This document shows positions 34,008 through 42,007 of a stretch of 62,821 nucleotides of DNA, piece after piece (the stretch's first letter is position 1; the number at the start of each line of letters is the position of its first letter). The notes below the pieces were generated by a model. It searched no databases. It worked only from the letters and a program-made list of their open reading frames with translations, and was not told where the DNA came from. The DNA lies in NCBI GenBank assembly GCA_028818775.1, contig JAPPNE010000061.1:1-62821 (forward strand), read 5' to 3'. Position numbers and translations under genes: made by a program. The DNA is from Deltaproteobacteria bacterium (GTDB lineage: Bacteria > Desulfobacterota > Binatia > UBA9968 > JAJDTQ01).

Positions 34008-35057
34008 TCACCGGGAAGGGTCTTCGAGCAGCTTCTCGACAATGTCGTCAGCTTTGAGTCGCTTCGCCAAATCGATCGCGGAGAGACCGCCCCGCCGGCC
34101 ACAGTGATCGTAGTGTTTCAGTTCCGGGTCCTTTTTGAGCAGCACGTCAACTATTTGGGGATGCTTCATGGCAATGGCCGCACAGATCGCTCCGGACGAT
34201 CGCCCCCGCGTGGTGGCGCCCTTCTTCAGCAGGAACACCACCATCTCGGTCCGGCCGAAGAGAGCCGCCGCCATGAGGATCGGTCTCCTTATGACGCGGC
34301 CGCCCGCGAAACGCGGATGCTGAAAGGGAACGATCGTGTCCGGGTCGAAGTCCTTGACCGCGGCCCTGCGCAACCCCTTGATGTCACCGGTGGCCACGAG
34401 GATCGTGAGAGGGTGCGTCGTGGGGCTCCGCGATACCGGCGGACCGCCGGCGCGTGGCTCTTCCACCTTCGGAACGGCGATGCCGCGCACGCCCACCTTG
34501 GAGAGAAGGGACTCCAGGGTTCGGGCATCAACTCGAGCGGAAAGCGGGCAGTAGAAACCCATCAGATCACCGTTGCCGAGCGTGTCCGCCCGGCGGATGG
34601 TGCCGTCATCGAGATAGAGGTGAAACACGCCGCATCGGCGCTCGCCGCCCTCGAGAATCAGAAACTCGGCCGGCCCCACCGCGGTTCCGGCGGTGCCGGT
34701 CTCAACGGTCGACATCGGCACGTTCTTGAACCTCGCGAAAACCTTTGTGAACCGATCAACCAAAGGAACTTCCCGGTCGGTGGGGAAGTGGTGATCGGGA
34801 GGGAGTATCCTCAGATCAATCCGAAAGACGGTTCGACGACCGGGACCGACCGTCCATCGAGCCCGGTAGCTCTCCTGGGAGTTGCTTGCGTCGAAGGGCT
34901 GGTAGTAGTGAAGCGCCAGGTAGTCGTCCAAGTCGCTTCCGGAGAATACGATCTTGTTCTCCGCTTCGGTGATTCCCTGCCACTTCTGCGCGAAAGCTTC
35001 CGTGGATGCCGCCAGAACGAGTGCGGTGCTCAGCGCGAACAGTCGGCCAAGTCGCAT
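34008..35057 (-). CDS. Secreted protein with C-terminal ankyrin repeats
   Basis: A 349-residue protein. The ATG at 35057 (Met-Arg-Leu-Gly-Arg) opens a clear Sec signal peptide ending near Ala-Phe-Ala-Gln (residue 24); a longer reading from 35129 would bury it. Residues 25-225 match no family I can name. Residues 225-345 contain ankyrin-like helices: Leu-Met-Ala-Ala-Ala-Leu-Phe-Gly-Arg-Thr-Glu-Met-Val-Val-Phe-Leu-Leu-Lys, then a repeat ending Val-Asp-Val-Leu-Leu-Lys-Lys, and a third with Ala-Ile-Asp-Leu-Ala-Lys. It probably mediates periplasmic protein contacts. It is the first gene of the operon with the S9 peptidase and aldo/keto reductase. Confidence 0.8.
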   Translation of the reverse strand: MRLGRLFALSTALVLAASTEAFAQKWQGITEAENKIVFSGSDLDDYLALHYYQPFDASNSQESYRARWTVGPGRRTVFRIDLRILPPDHHFPTDREVPLVDRFTKVFARFKNVPMSTVETGTAGTAVGPAEFLILEGGERRCGVFHLYLDDGTIRRADTLGNGDLMGFYCPLSARVDARTLESLLSKVGVRGIAVPKVEEPRAGGPPVSRSPTTHPLTILVATGDIKGLRRAAVKDFDPDTIVPFQHPRFAGGRVIRRPILMAAALFGRTEMVVFLLKKGATTRGRSSGAICAAIAMKHPQIVDVLLKKDPELKHYDHCGRRGGLSAIDLAKRLKADDIVEKLLEDPSR

Positions 35058-35162
35058 GGAACGGGTCAGATGATTCGATTGCACCGAAATGCCCTCGCAT
35101 TTCATATGCGTGCTTGTGGCCAAGCACACTATCAGTGGACAAATGATCGGTCAATAATCTCC

Positions 35163-36680
35163 TCAAGGGCACGCTGGTGAGAGTTGCCGGCTCGTCCGTT
35201 CAAACGCGTACGCCGCTCGATAGAGCGTGAACTCGTCGAAGTGCCTGCCCGCCAGCATCATCCCCACGGGCAGTCCGTCGGCCGTCGTGCCACAGGGAAT
35301 CGTCATGGCGGGATGTCCGGTGAGGTTGAAGGGGCCGGTGTTGGCGAGCATCTCGCCCGCCCGCCGGGCGCGCTCGGCCGGGCCGGCGTCGGTGTCGGGC
35401 AAGGGCGTGGCCGCCATGGGGGTGGTGGGCATGAGCAGCAGGTCGTAGCCGGAGAGGGCCTCGTCGTAGGCGCGGCGGATGGTCCGGCGCAGGCGCTGCG
35501 CCTTGACGTAGTGGTGTCCGGGGGCACGGGCGCGCACGAAGGCGCCGAACAGGATCAGCGCCAACACGTTCTCCGGCAACTCCCGCCAGCGGTCGCTCCA
35601 GGTGGCGAACTTCTCGGCCAGGCCCGGGCCGAGGCCTTCGGCGTCGGGCATGACCCCCGATCGCCCCATGGAGTGGGCGAGGCCTTCGACGTAGATGGGC
35701 TGGGCGAGCAGCCAGGCCCGCTTGTGTACGGGGACGGACGCCTCCTCCACCGCCAACCCGGCTCGGACCAGGGTGTCGGCCGCGGACCGCACGTGTTCTT
35801 CGACTTCAGCCTCGGCATTGTGCCGGCCGAAGCCTTCCTTGACCACGGCCACGCGCAAGCCCTTGGCGCCGGCGCGGCGCGCTGCCGTGTATTTCACCGG
35901 CTGCCAAGTGCTGGGCTGGCGTGGATCCATGCCGTCGCGTCCGGCGAGCACTTCCAGCAGCAAGGCGTTGTTGTCCACGTCGCGCGTCATGGGGCCGCAG
36001 TGGTCCACCACGGGGTCCACTCCCAGGATCCCGGTGTACGGGACGAGGCCGTGGGTGGGCTTCATGCCCACGATGCCGCACCACGCCGCGGGCACCCGGA
36101 TGGAACCGGCCTGATCGCAGCCCAGGGCCATGCCCGCGTCCCCCACGGCCACGGCCACCGCGCTCCCGGACGACGAGCCGCCCGCCGAATAGCCCTCCTT
36201 GTACGGATTGACGACCGGCCCGTTGGCGCAGGTGTGGCTTCCGCCCGAGAGAGACAGATACTCGCAGTTGGTCTTGCCGACGATCTCCGCGCCGGCGTGG
36301 AGCGCGCGGGTGACCACGGTGGCGTCGACGTCGGGCACGTGGCCCTCCAGGAACGAAGCACCGTTCATCATCGGCACGCCGGCCACGCTGATGGAGTCCT
36401 TCACCGCCAGGGTCTTGCCCGCGAGCCGTCCGCGGTATTCCTCCCGGATGGACGTCTTGACGTACCATGCGTTGTAGCGGTTCTCCGCCGGTCTCGGCCG
36501 GCGCGCGGGCGCGCGCCGTTGCCCCACCGCCGGGTCGGGCGCCTCGCCCACCAGCGCATAGGCGCGGGCGAATCCCTCCATCTGCTCCAGGTACCCGGTC
36601 AGTTCGTCGTCGGAAAGGTCGACGCCGAGGCCGTCCGCGACGGCCCGCAGTTGTTCGCGTGTCGGTTTATCAATAGACAT
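35163..36680 (-). CDS. Amidase (amidase signature family)
   Basis: A 505-residue hydrolase with the Ser-cisSer-Lys triad: Lys in Leu-Ala-Val-Lys-Asp-Ser near residue 92, the Gly/Ser-rich signature Gly-Gly-Ser-Ser-Ser-Gly-Ser-Ala near residue 168, and the nucleophile Ser in Asp-Gln-Ala-Gly-Ser-Ile-Arg-Val-Pro-Ala. I use the ATG at 36680 (Met-Ser-Ile-Asp-Lys-Pro-Thr); an extension to 36761 lacks support. It resembles aryl-acylamidase/AtzF-like bulk amidases rather than GatA, because no gatB or gatC is near. It likely releases ammonia from an organic amide. It is divergent from vapBC. Confidence 0.92.
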   Translation of the reverse strand: MSIDKPTREQLRAVADGLGVDLSDDELTGYLEQMEGFARAYALVGEAPDPAVGQRRAPARRPRPAENRYNAWYVKTSIREEYRGRLAGKTLAVKDSISVAGVPMMNGASFLEGHVPDVDATVVTRALHAGAEIVGKTNCEYLSLSGGSHTCANGPVVNPYKEGYSAGGSSSGSAVAVAVGDAGMALGCDQAGSIRVPAAWCGIVGMKPTHGLVPYTGILGVDPVVDHCGPMTRDVDNNALLLEVLAGRDGMDPRQPSTWQPVKYTAARRAGAKGLRVAVVKEGFGRHNAEAEVEEHVRSAADTLVRAGLAVEEASVPVHKRAWLLAQPIYVEGLAHSMGRSGVMPDAEGLGPGLAEKFATWSDRWRELPENVLALILFGAFVRARAPGHHYVKAQRLRRTIRRAYDEALSGYDLLLMPTTPMAATPLPDTDAGPAERARRAGEMLANTGPFNLTGHPAMTIPCGTTADGLPVGMMLAGRHFDEFTLYRAAYAFERTSRQLSPACP

Positions 36681-36809
36681 GGGACGGATTTCTGATGCCC
36701 GGACAACGAAGGGTTCACGGACGATCACGCGTAACTCAACATTAACCGGGAAGGGGGTCAAGATGCACTTGCCTCGCCGTCAAAGTAACACACCTCCCTG
36801 GGAGCTTCC

Positions 36810-36846
36810 TTGCCGACGGCCGGCATTTGGTGTATTGCAGGTGTAT
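36810..36846 (+). promoter_or_regulatory. Candidate promoter and operator of vapBC
   Basis: TTGCCG (36810-36815), 17 bases, then TATTGC (36833-36838) could be the promoter, putting the transcript start at or next to the ATG at 36845. GGTGTAT occurs twice with an 11-base period (36829-36835 and 36840-36846), the second copy covering the start codon. Direct repeats here could bind the VapBC complex. The rest of the 164-base gap shows nothing. Confidence 0.4.
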
Positions 36847-37045
36847 GGCACGTACCAACATTGACATTGATGATGAAGCATGCGCGGAAGTGATGCGCCG
36901 CTACCGTCTACCCAGCAAGCGCGAAGCGGTCAACTTCGCCCTTCGAGCCCTCGCGGCCGAGCCCTTCAGTGTCGAGGAAGCCCGGCGCCTTCGGGGGGCG
37001 GGATGGGAAGGTGACCTGGACGAGATGCGGACCCGCCCCTCGTGA
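36845..37045 (+). CDS. vapB: VapB-type antitoxin
   Basis: A 66-residue protein. The N-terminal Arg-Thr-Asn-Ile-Asp-Ile-Asp-Asp-Glu is the ribbon-helix-helix-like start shared with DUF2191/VapB antitoxins, followed by helices Ala-Cys-Ala-Glu-Val-Met-Arg-Arg-Tyr and Lys-Arg-Glu-Ala-Val-Asn-Phe-Ala-Leu-Arg-Ala-Leu. The C-terminal region with Trp-Glu-Gly-Asp-Leu-Asp-Glu-Met-Arg should wrap the toxin. The ATG at 36845 starts exactly at the domain and may be leaderless. The toxin gene overlaps the end by four bases (GTGA), as expected for a two-gene toxin-antitoxin operon. Confidence 0.88.
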   Translation: MARTNIDIDDEACAEVMRRYRLPSKREAVNFALRALAAEPFSVEEARRLRGAGWEGDLDEMRTRPS

Positions 37046-37428
37046 TCCTGATCGACACGTCCGCCTGGATCGAGTTCCTTCGCAACACGGGCTCCCCGAT
37101 CTGCGACCGTGTCGATGCCCTGCTCGAAGAAGAGATTGCCGTCTGCGACGCGATTCGGATGGAGGTGCTCGCCGGCGCCCGCGACGAGCGGCACCTCCAG
37201 GCACTCCGGCGATTGCTCGCGCTTGCGACGGTGTTGCCGACGGAGCCTGCCCGCTACGACGACGCCGCGGCGTTGTACCGTGCATGTCGCAGGGAAGGCG
37301 AGACCGTTCGCAAGTTGATCGACTGCCTCATCGCCGCCGTCGCCATCCACGCCCGTATACCTGTTCTCCACGGAGATGCCGACTTCGAGGTCCTGGTCCG
37401 TCATACGGAACTGGAAACAGCGACATGA
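37042..37428 (+). CDS. vapC: VapC-type PIN-domain ribonuclease toxin
   Basis: A 128-residue PIN nuclease starting at GTG 37042, overlapping vapB by GTGA. The acidic active site is complete: Asp5 in Leu-Ile-Asp-Thr-Ser-Ala-Trp, Glu in Ile-Arg-Met-Glu-Val-Leu-Ala, Asp in Lys-Leu-Ile-Asp-Cys-Leu-Ile-Ala, and Asp in His-Gly-Asp-Ala-Asp-Phe. These toxins cleave tRNAs or rRNA when the antitoxin is lost. The module is small and typical of mobile stress cassettes. The 211 bases after it (37429-37639) show no feature I recognise. Confidence 0.92.
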   Translation: MILIDTSAWIEFLRNTGSPICDRVDALLEEEIAVCDAIRMEVLAGARDERHLQALRRLLALATVLPTEPARYDDAAALYRACRREGETVRKLIDCLIAAVAIHARIPVLHGDADFEVLVRHTELETAT

Positions 37429-37639
37429 GTTGCGACGGTGTTGCGCGACCGGCGGACGACTGCAAGAAGTCTGCGTGGAGGCGGCATCCTCTCCTTGCCG
37501 CAGCCTCACTCTGCGTCCTCCCAAGCCAAACTCACCTTCGGGCCGCTCGACTTGTTGATATTGGCTCCGCCATTCACGTAGAGTCGGCCGGCAGCGCGAG
37601 GCAGTGGCGGGGTGAAGCCCCGGATAAAGGGAGGTGCAC

Positions 37640-39100
37640 GTGGCAACGACTCCACAGGGCGCGCGTCTGGCCGGCGCCAAGGCGCCGAGCTACGTTCGGG
37701 CGGTCAACGAGGTCGAGGCGCGGTCAAGCCGGTATACGGCGCGCTACATGCTCGCCAGCGACGTCGCCTACGTGCTGACGGCGGCGGAGATGAACCTGAC
37801 GCCGGTGGAGTCGGCGAAAGAGTTGCTGGAGGCGGTGCTGGCGCTGATCGATGACCTGGACGCCGTCGACACCACCACGCCGCCCGGCGATATCGTGGCG
37901 CAGCGCGAGGCGTGGATGCGTGAGAGAGTCGGGGCGCGGCACGCGGCCTGGCTTCACTTGGGGCGCAATCGCGGCGAGAGCCTGCGGGCGTACTTGCCGC
38001 GGCTCTATTTCCGGCACACGCTGTACGAGGAACGCCGCGCGGTGACGGGAATGCTGCGGGTGCTGGTGGAGAAGGCCGAGCCCGTCCTGGAGGCGGTGGC
38101 GCCCAACTACCACCATCTGCAGCATTCCGGCTTCGGGACGCTCGGCGAGTACTTGCTCTCGTGGGTGCCGGTGTTCCTGTCTCACCTGGAACGGCTGGAG
38201 CAGGCCGAACAGCGCCTGGACTACGGGCCGTCGGTCATCGGCGCGCGCAAGGAAGTGCACGCGCTGTACGACAGGGTGAGCCGCCGGCTGGGCTTTTCGC
38301 GGCGCGCCTGGCTGCGGCGCGACGGCATCTGGATGCACGGCCAGTTCACCGAGCCGTTCTTCGCCCTGTCGCTGGTGGCGGTGGACGTCGCCCGCATGGC
38401 CCAGGACATGCGCATCTGGATGACGCCGGAGTTCGGCTTCTTCGTGCCCGCGGACGCGCACTCGGGCGGAAGCAGCGCCTTGCCCCACGCCAAGGTGCCG
38501 TTCGGCTTCCAGGCGGTCATCGGCGGCGCCATCATGGCCGCGACCCGCCTCGCCGGCGAAATGTCGGCCGCCGCCGGGGGACCGTCGGAAGGGTCCGAGC
38601 CCATCTACCATTCCGCGAGCCTGTACGAAGGCGCGGCGGATATCGTCGCCCGCACCCGCTACATGGCCGAGGTGATCGAGCACGGCCGGTTCGACCTGGA
38701 GGAGCTCAGACGCAAGTCCACCACCGACTACGCGGGCTCCAGCGAAGCCCACGACCGGCTGGTGTACGATTTCGGCGTGCCGTTCCGTACCGGCCACCGG
38801 CTCCTGGGCGCCATGGCCCGGGCGGACTACCTGGGCGAGCCGCGGATCGACCTCAAGCAGGCGCTGCGGGAGGAGACCGGGCGCGACCTCGACGTCGACC
38901 AGGACGAGATCATGGACATCGTGCTGGGCCGGCGGCTGTGGCCGACCACGTTCGACTTCGACCGGCTGAGGGAGTTGTGGGCGGAGTTCGGCAACGAGGT
39001 CGCGGGAGCGGAGGGAAAGCTGGCGGACCAGAATCCGGTGGAGAGGACGCTGGAGGCGCTGCTGGCCGAGGCGCGGGCGTGGCTTGCCCGGCAGGGGTGA
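37640..39100 (+). CDS. Argininosuccinate lyase-like protein (fumarase/aspartase superfamily)
   Basis: A 486-residue protein related to ArgH. The start is the GTG at 37640, five bases after an AGGGAGG ribosome site. It retains the middle helix-rich fold with His-Leu-Gln-His-Ser-Gly-Phe-Gly-Thr and the C-terminal helical part. The superfamily signature, usually Gly-Ser-Ser-x-Met-Pro-x-Lys-x-Asn, reads Gly-Ser-Ser-Ala-Leu-Pro-His-Ala-Lys-Val-Pro near residue 275. A swapped Met and missing Asn point to a changed substrate. ArgH-like lyases for C-N elimination from other aspartate adducts are known, so a catabolic lyase is likely. It precedes racemase-like, CoA-ligase and GlcG-like genes. Confidence 0.75.
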   Translation: MATTPQGARLAGAKAPSYVRAVNEVEARSSRYTARYMLASDVAYVLTAAEMNLTPVESAKELLEAVLALIDDLDAVDTTTPPGDIVAQREAWMRERVGARHAAWLHLGRNRGESLRAYLPRLYFRHTLYEERRAVTGMLRVLVEKAEPVLEAVAPNYHHLQHSGFGTLGEYLLSWVPVFLSHLERLEQAEQRLDYGPSVIGARKEVHALYDRVSRRLGFSRRAWLRRDGIWMHGQFTEPFFALSLVAVDVARMAQDMRIWMTPEFGFFVPADAHSGGSSALPHAKVPFGFQAVIGGAIMAATRLAGEMSAAAGGPSEGSEPIYHSASLYEGAADIVARTRYMAEVIEHGRFDLEELRRKSTTDYAGSSEAHDRLVYDFGVPFRTGHRLLGAMARADYLGEPRIDLKQALREETGRDLDVDQDEIMDIVLGRRLWPTTFDFDRLRELWAEFGNEVAGAEGKLADQNPVERTLEALLAEARAWLARQG

Positions 39101-39136
39101 GGCGTAGAAGGACGGCGCCAATCGATTGTGTTGGCG

Positions 39137-39185
39137 CCCTTCGACTTCGCGCCGCTGACGCGGCGCTACGCTCAGGGTGAACGGG
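39137..39185 (-). repeat. Dispersed intergenic repeat, family 2 (copy B)
   Basis: Read on the minus strand this copy gives CGTTCACCCTGAGCGTAGCG, a 7-bp hairpin (GCGCCGC/GCGGCGC), and GCGAAGTCGAAGGG. It matches copy A near 4245-4280 apart from the hairpin insertion. It lies between the lyase-like and racemase-like genes. Confidence 0.7.
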
Positions 39186-39232
39186 GTTGGGCTCGCCCGC
39201 ATCTGCTCGGAGGACGGAAAGGAGAATCAGCC

Positions 39233-39949
39233 ATGGCTCGTGTTGCCTTCGTCGTCGGCGACTACCCTTCGGAGGAGCGCACCCGGCGCGAGAAGGTCGC
39301 CCTGTCCTACGCCACCGCGGAGGTCGAGGTCGGCATCGTGTCCGCGCCGGTCACCCCCTACTTTCACGGCATGACGCAGGCCGAGATCACGATGGTGTCG
39401 CCCGCGCTCATCCAGGCGTTCCGGGAGGCCGAAGCGCAAGGCTACGACGCCGCGGTGCCGCTGGGGTTCCTCGACCTGGGAGTGGACGGCGGACGGTCCG
39501 CGGTCGACATTCCCATTCTTGCGCCCTTCGAGACCGCGCTTCACGTCGCCGCGCTGATGGGCGACCGGTTCGGTTGCATCGCCTACAACGAGATTCACTT
39601 CCCGGTGCTGCAAGGTCTCGCGCGGCGCTACGGCATGGAGCACAAGATCGTCGGCTGGGCCGGATCGGGTTTCGACCTGCCGGACATCGCGGCCAACCAC
39701 GATGCCATGGTCGAGAACTTCGTCGCCTCGGCCCGCAAGCTCATCGATCGGGACGGCGCCGACGTGATCATTCCCACCGGCATCACTCAGTGTCCGGTCC
39801 ATATCGATCCCAAGTGGTTGATGAAGGAGTTGGGCGTTCCGGTATCGGAAGGCATCGGCGCACCCATCCGCATCGCCGCGGTCTTCGCGGACCTGGGCTT
39901 GCACCAAAGCCGCAAGCGCTGGCTGAAATCCCGTTCGTTCGAGGGGTAA
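39233..39949 (+). CDS. Asp/Glu/hydantoin racemase superfamily protein
   Basis: A 238-residue protein starting at ATG 39233 behind AAAGGAGAA. The two-domain fold is seen in Ala-Glu-Ala-Gln-Gly-Tyr-Asp-Ala-Ala-Val-Pro-Leu-Gly, then Ile-Pro-Ile-Leu-Ala-Pro-Phe-Glu-Thr-Ala, and Gly-Ala-Asp-Val-Ile-Ile-Pro-Thr-Gly-Ile-Thr-Gln-Cys-Pro. The C-terminal Cys in Thr-Gln-Cys is kept. The N-terminal catalytic Cys, expected after Asp-Ala-Ala-Val near residue 72, is replaced in Pro-Leu-Gly-Phe. A two-base racemase needs both, so it may be a one-Cys isomerase or decarboxylase. The CoA-ligase gene starts 26 bases later. Confidence 0.78.
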   Translation: MARVAFVVGDYPSEERTRREKVALSYATAEVEVGIVSAPVTPYFHGMTQAEITMVSPALIQAFREAEAQGYDAAVPLGFLDLGVDGGRSAVDIPILAPFETALHVAALMGDRFGCIAYNEIHFPVLQGLARRYGMEHKIVGWAGSGFDLPDIAANHDAMVENFVASARKLIDRDGADVIIPTGITQCPVHIDPKWLMKELGVPVSEGIGAPIRIAAVFADLGLHQSRKRWLKSRSFEG

Positions 39950-39975
39950 CGCGGGAGTCGGCCGCTATCCGAACC

Positions 39976-41514
39976 ATGCTCGGTTCCCTGACGCTGCGGA
40001 ACTCGCGGCTGAGACCCGATGCGGCGGCTATCCTGTTCGAGGGACGGACCATAACGCACCGTGTCTTCGCCGAGCGCGCCCTCCGGCTTGCCGCCGCGCT
40101 GCGGCGCCGCGGGGTGGCGCGCGGCGACCGGGTCGCCATCCTGACGCAGAACTGCCCCGAGTTTCTCGAAGCGTACGCCGCCGGCGAGTTGGGCGGCTGG
40201 ACCAGCGTGACGGTGAACTACCGGCTGGCACCTCCCGAGATCGACGTCATCCTCGCCGACAGCGAGCCCAAGGCGATGATCGTGGGTGCCGAGTCCCTCG
40301 ACCGGTTGAGCCCGGCTGCATCGGCCCGGCTCGATCATGTCCTGGTCATCGGCGACGCCTCGTCCGACGTGGCTTACGACGCGGCGCTGGCGGCGGAAGA
40401 ACCCGAGCCCCCGCGTGCCGGGCCCGAACCGGACGACTGCGCCTACCTGATCTACACCAGCGGCACCACCGGGAAGCCCAAGGGCGTCATGCTGAGCCAC
40501 CGCGGCATGATGGAAGCCGCACGCCTCACCGCCCTCGAGTCGTTGGTCCGGCCCGACGACCGGGTTGCGCTTACGATGCCGCTCTACCACATCGGCGGGC
40601 GGCTCACGTCGCTGTCGTACGCTTTGCACGGCTGCGCCATCGTCCTTCACCGGAACTACCGCCCGCGGGCGTTCTTCGAGTCCCTCCGGGCCGACGGCGT
40701 GACCGCGACGCTGCTCGCGCCCACCATGCTCGGCGACCTGCTGGAGACGACGCCGGCCGGCCGCGGGTCGCTGCCCAGGCTGTCCAGGCTCTTCTATTCG
40801 GCGGCGCCCATGCCGGAAGCCCTGCTGCGCCGCGCCATGAAGGCGTTCGGGCCGATCTTCGCGCAGTTCTACGGCATGACCGAATCCGCCGGCCCAGGAT
40901 GCGTGCTGCACGCCCATCAGCACCTGCTGGACGGCCCCGAGCCCGTGGTGCGCCGGCTGCGCTCCGCGGGCCAGCCCATGATTGGCTGCGACGTGCGGGT
41001 GGTGGACCCGGAAGGCATCCCCTGCGCGATCGGCGAGCCCGGCGAGATCGTCATCCAAAGCCCCTCGCTCATGACCGGATACTGGCGCAACCCCGAGGCC
41101 ACGGCCGAGACCATCCGCCACGGCTGGCTCCATACCGGCGACGCCGGCATGGCGGACGAGGAAGGGTTCATCTTCGTCATCGACCGGCTCAAGGACATGA
41201 TCATCTCGGGGGGAGAGAACATCTACTCCCGAGAGGTGGAGGACGCGCTGGTGAGCCACCCCGGCGTGGTCGAGGCGGCGGTCGTCGGGCGCCCGGACGC
41301 GCGCTGGGGTGAATCGGTGCTCGCCTTCGTGGTGCGGCGCGAGGTTCCCGGCGTCACGGAAGAGACCTTGATCGACCACTGCCGGCGGAAGATCGCGCCG
41401 TACAAGAGGCCCAGGGAGATACGCTTCGTCGACTCACTGCCCAAGCTGCCCAACGGGAAGGTCGAGAAGGCGAAACTGCGCGCACAGGTCACCACACTGC
41501 CAACCGCGCCATAA
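39976..41514 (+). CDS. AMP-dependent acyl-CoA synthetase/ligase
   Basis: A 512-residue adenylate-forming enzyme beginning at ATG 39976; in-frame sequence before it is antisense-like. The phosphate loop is Tyr-Thr-Ser-Gly-Thr-Thr-Gly-Lys-Pro-Lys-Gly near residues 157-167. The Tyr-Gly-Met-Thr-Glu-Ser motif is near residue 299. Then come Gly-Trp-Leu-His-Thr-Gly-Asp and the hinge Asp-Arg-Leu-Lys-Asp-Met-Ile-Ile-Ser-Gly-Gly-Glu-Asn-Ile-Tyr-Ser. The C-terminal catalytic Lys is in Leu-Pro-Asn-Gly-Lys-Val-Glu-Lys. It activates a carboxylic acid, most likely the product of the preceding lyase/racemase-like steps, to its CoA thioester. The acid is not identified. Confidence 0.92.
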   Translation: MLGSLTLRNSRLRPDAAAILFEGRTITHRVFAERALRLAAALRRRGVARGDRVAILTQNCPEFLEAYAAGELGGWTSVTVNYRLAPPEIDVILADSEPKAMIVGAESLDRLSPAASARLDHVLVIGDASSDVAYDAALAAEEPEPPRAGPEPDDCAYLIYTSGTTGKPKGVMLSHRGMMEAARLTALESLVRPDDRVALTMPLYHIGGRLTSLSYALHGCAIVLHRNYRPRAFFESLRADGVTATLLAPTMLGDLLETTPAGRGSLPRLSRLFYSAAPMPEALLRRAMKAFGPIFAQFYGMTESAGPGCVLHAHQHLLDGPEPVVRRLRSAGQPMIGCDVRVVDPEGIPCAIGEPGEIVIQSPSLMTGYWRNPEATAETIRHGWLHTGDAGMADEEGFIFVIDRLKDMIISGGENIYSREVEDALVSHPGVVEAAVVGRPDARWGESVLAFVVRREVPGVTEETLIDHCRRKIAPYKRPREIRFVDSLPKLPNGKVEKAKLRAQVTTLPTAP

Positions 41515-41561
41515 CGCCCCCGCGCATCCGCGAAGCCTCACGGAAAGGAAGACACAAGACC

Positions 41562-41966
41562 ATGCGCAGCAAGTTCAGCCTGACACTCGAGGACGTGCAC
41601 CGGATCGTTGCCGCATGCCGGCGCGAAGCCGGCAGGGCAGGGCGGGCCGCGACCATCGCCGTCGTGGACGGCTCCGGCGTGCTCATGTACCTGGAGCGGC
41701 CCGACGACCAGCCCGTCAACAGCGTCGACATGGCCACCGGCAAGGCCCGGACCGCCGCCTTCCGCGAACGCCCCAGCTCCAGTCTCGAAGCCCGCGTGAA
41801 GGAGCGCCCGGGCTTCCTCACCTACCCCAACGCCATCGCGGTGACCGGCGGCGTGCCGCTGATCTACCAAGGCCAATGCGTCGGCGGCGTCGGCGTTTCG
41901 GGCATCGCCGATGATGACGAGGTCGTGGCAAAGGCCGGCGCCGAGGCGCTGGCCGGTGGTGGTTGA
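41562..41966 (+). CDS. GlcG/HbpS family (DUF336) protein
   Basis: A 134-residue protein of the GlcG/Corc/HbpS fold. It has Thr-Ile-Ala-Val-Val-Asp-Gly-Ser-Gly-Val-Leu-Met-Tyr-Leu-Glu-Arg in strand 2, Met-Ala-Thr-Gly-Lys-Ala-Arg-Thr-Ala-Ala-Phe and Gly-Gly-Val-Pro-Leu-Ile-Tyr. The ending Cys-Val-Gly-Gly-Val-Gly-Val-Ser-Gly is standard. Members bind heme or are accessory proteins in glycolate, propanediol or aromatic catabolic operons. No signal peptide is present, so it is cytoplasmic. It follows the ligase by 47 bases behind AAAGGAAG. Confidence 0.88.
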   Translation: MRSKFSLTLEDVHRIVAACRREAGRAGRAATIAVVDGSGVLMYLERPDDQPVNSVDMATGKARTAAFRERPSSSLEARVKERPGFLTYPNAIAVTGGVPLIYQGQCVGGVGVSGIADDDEVVAKAGAEALAGGG

Positions 41967-42007
41967 TACGCCCCTGGCCATGAAGGACTGCATTTCCGGC
42001 GCCGGTG

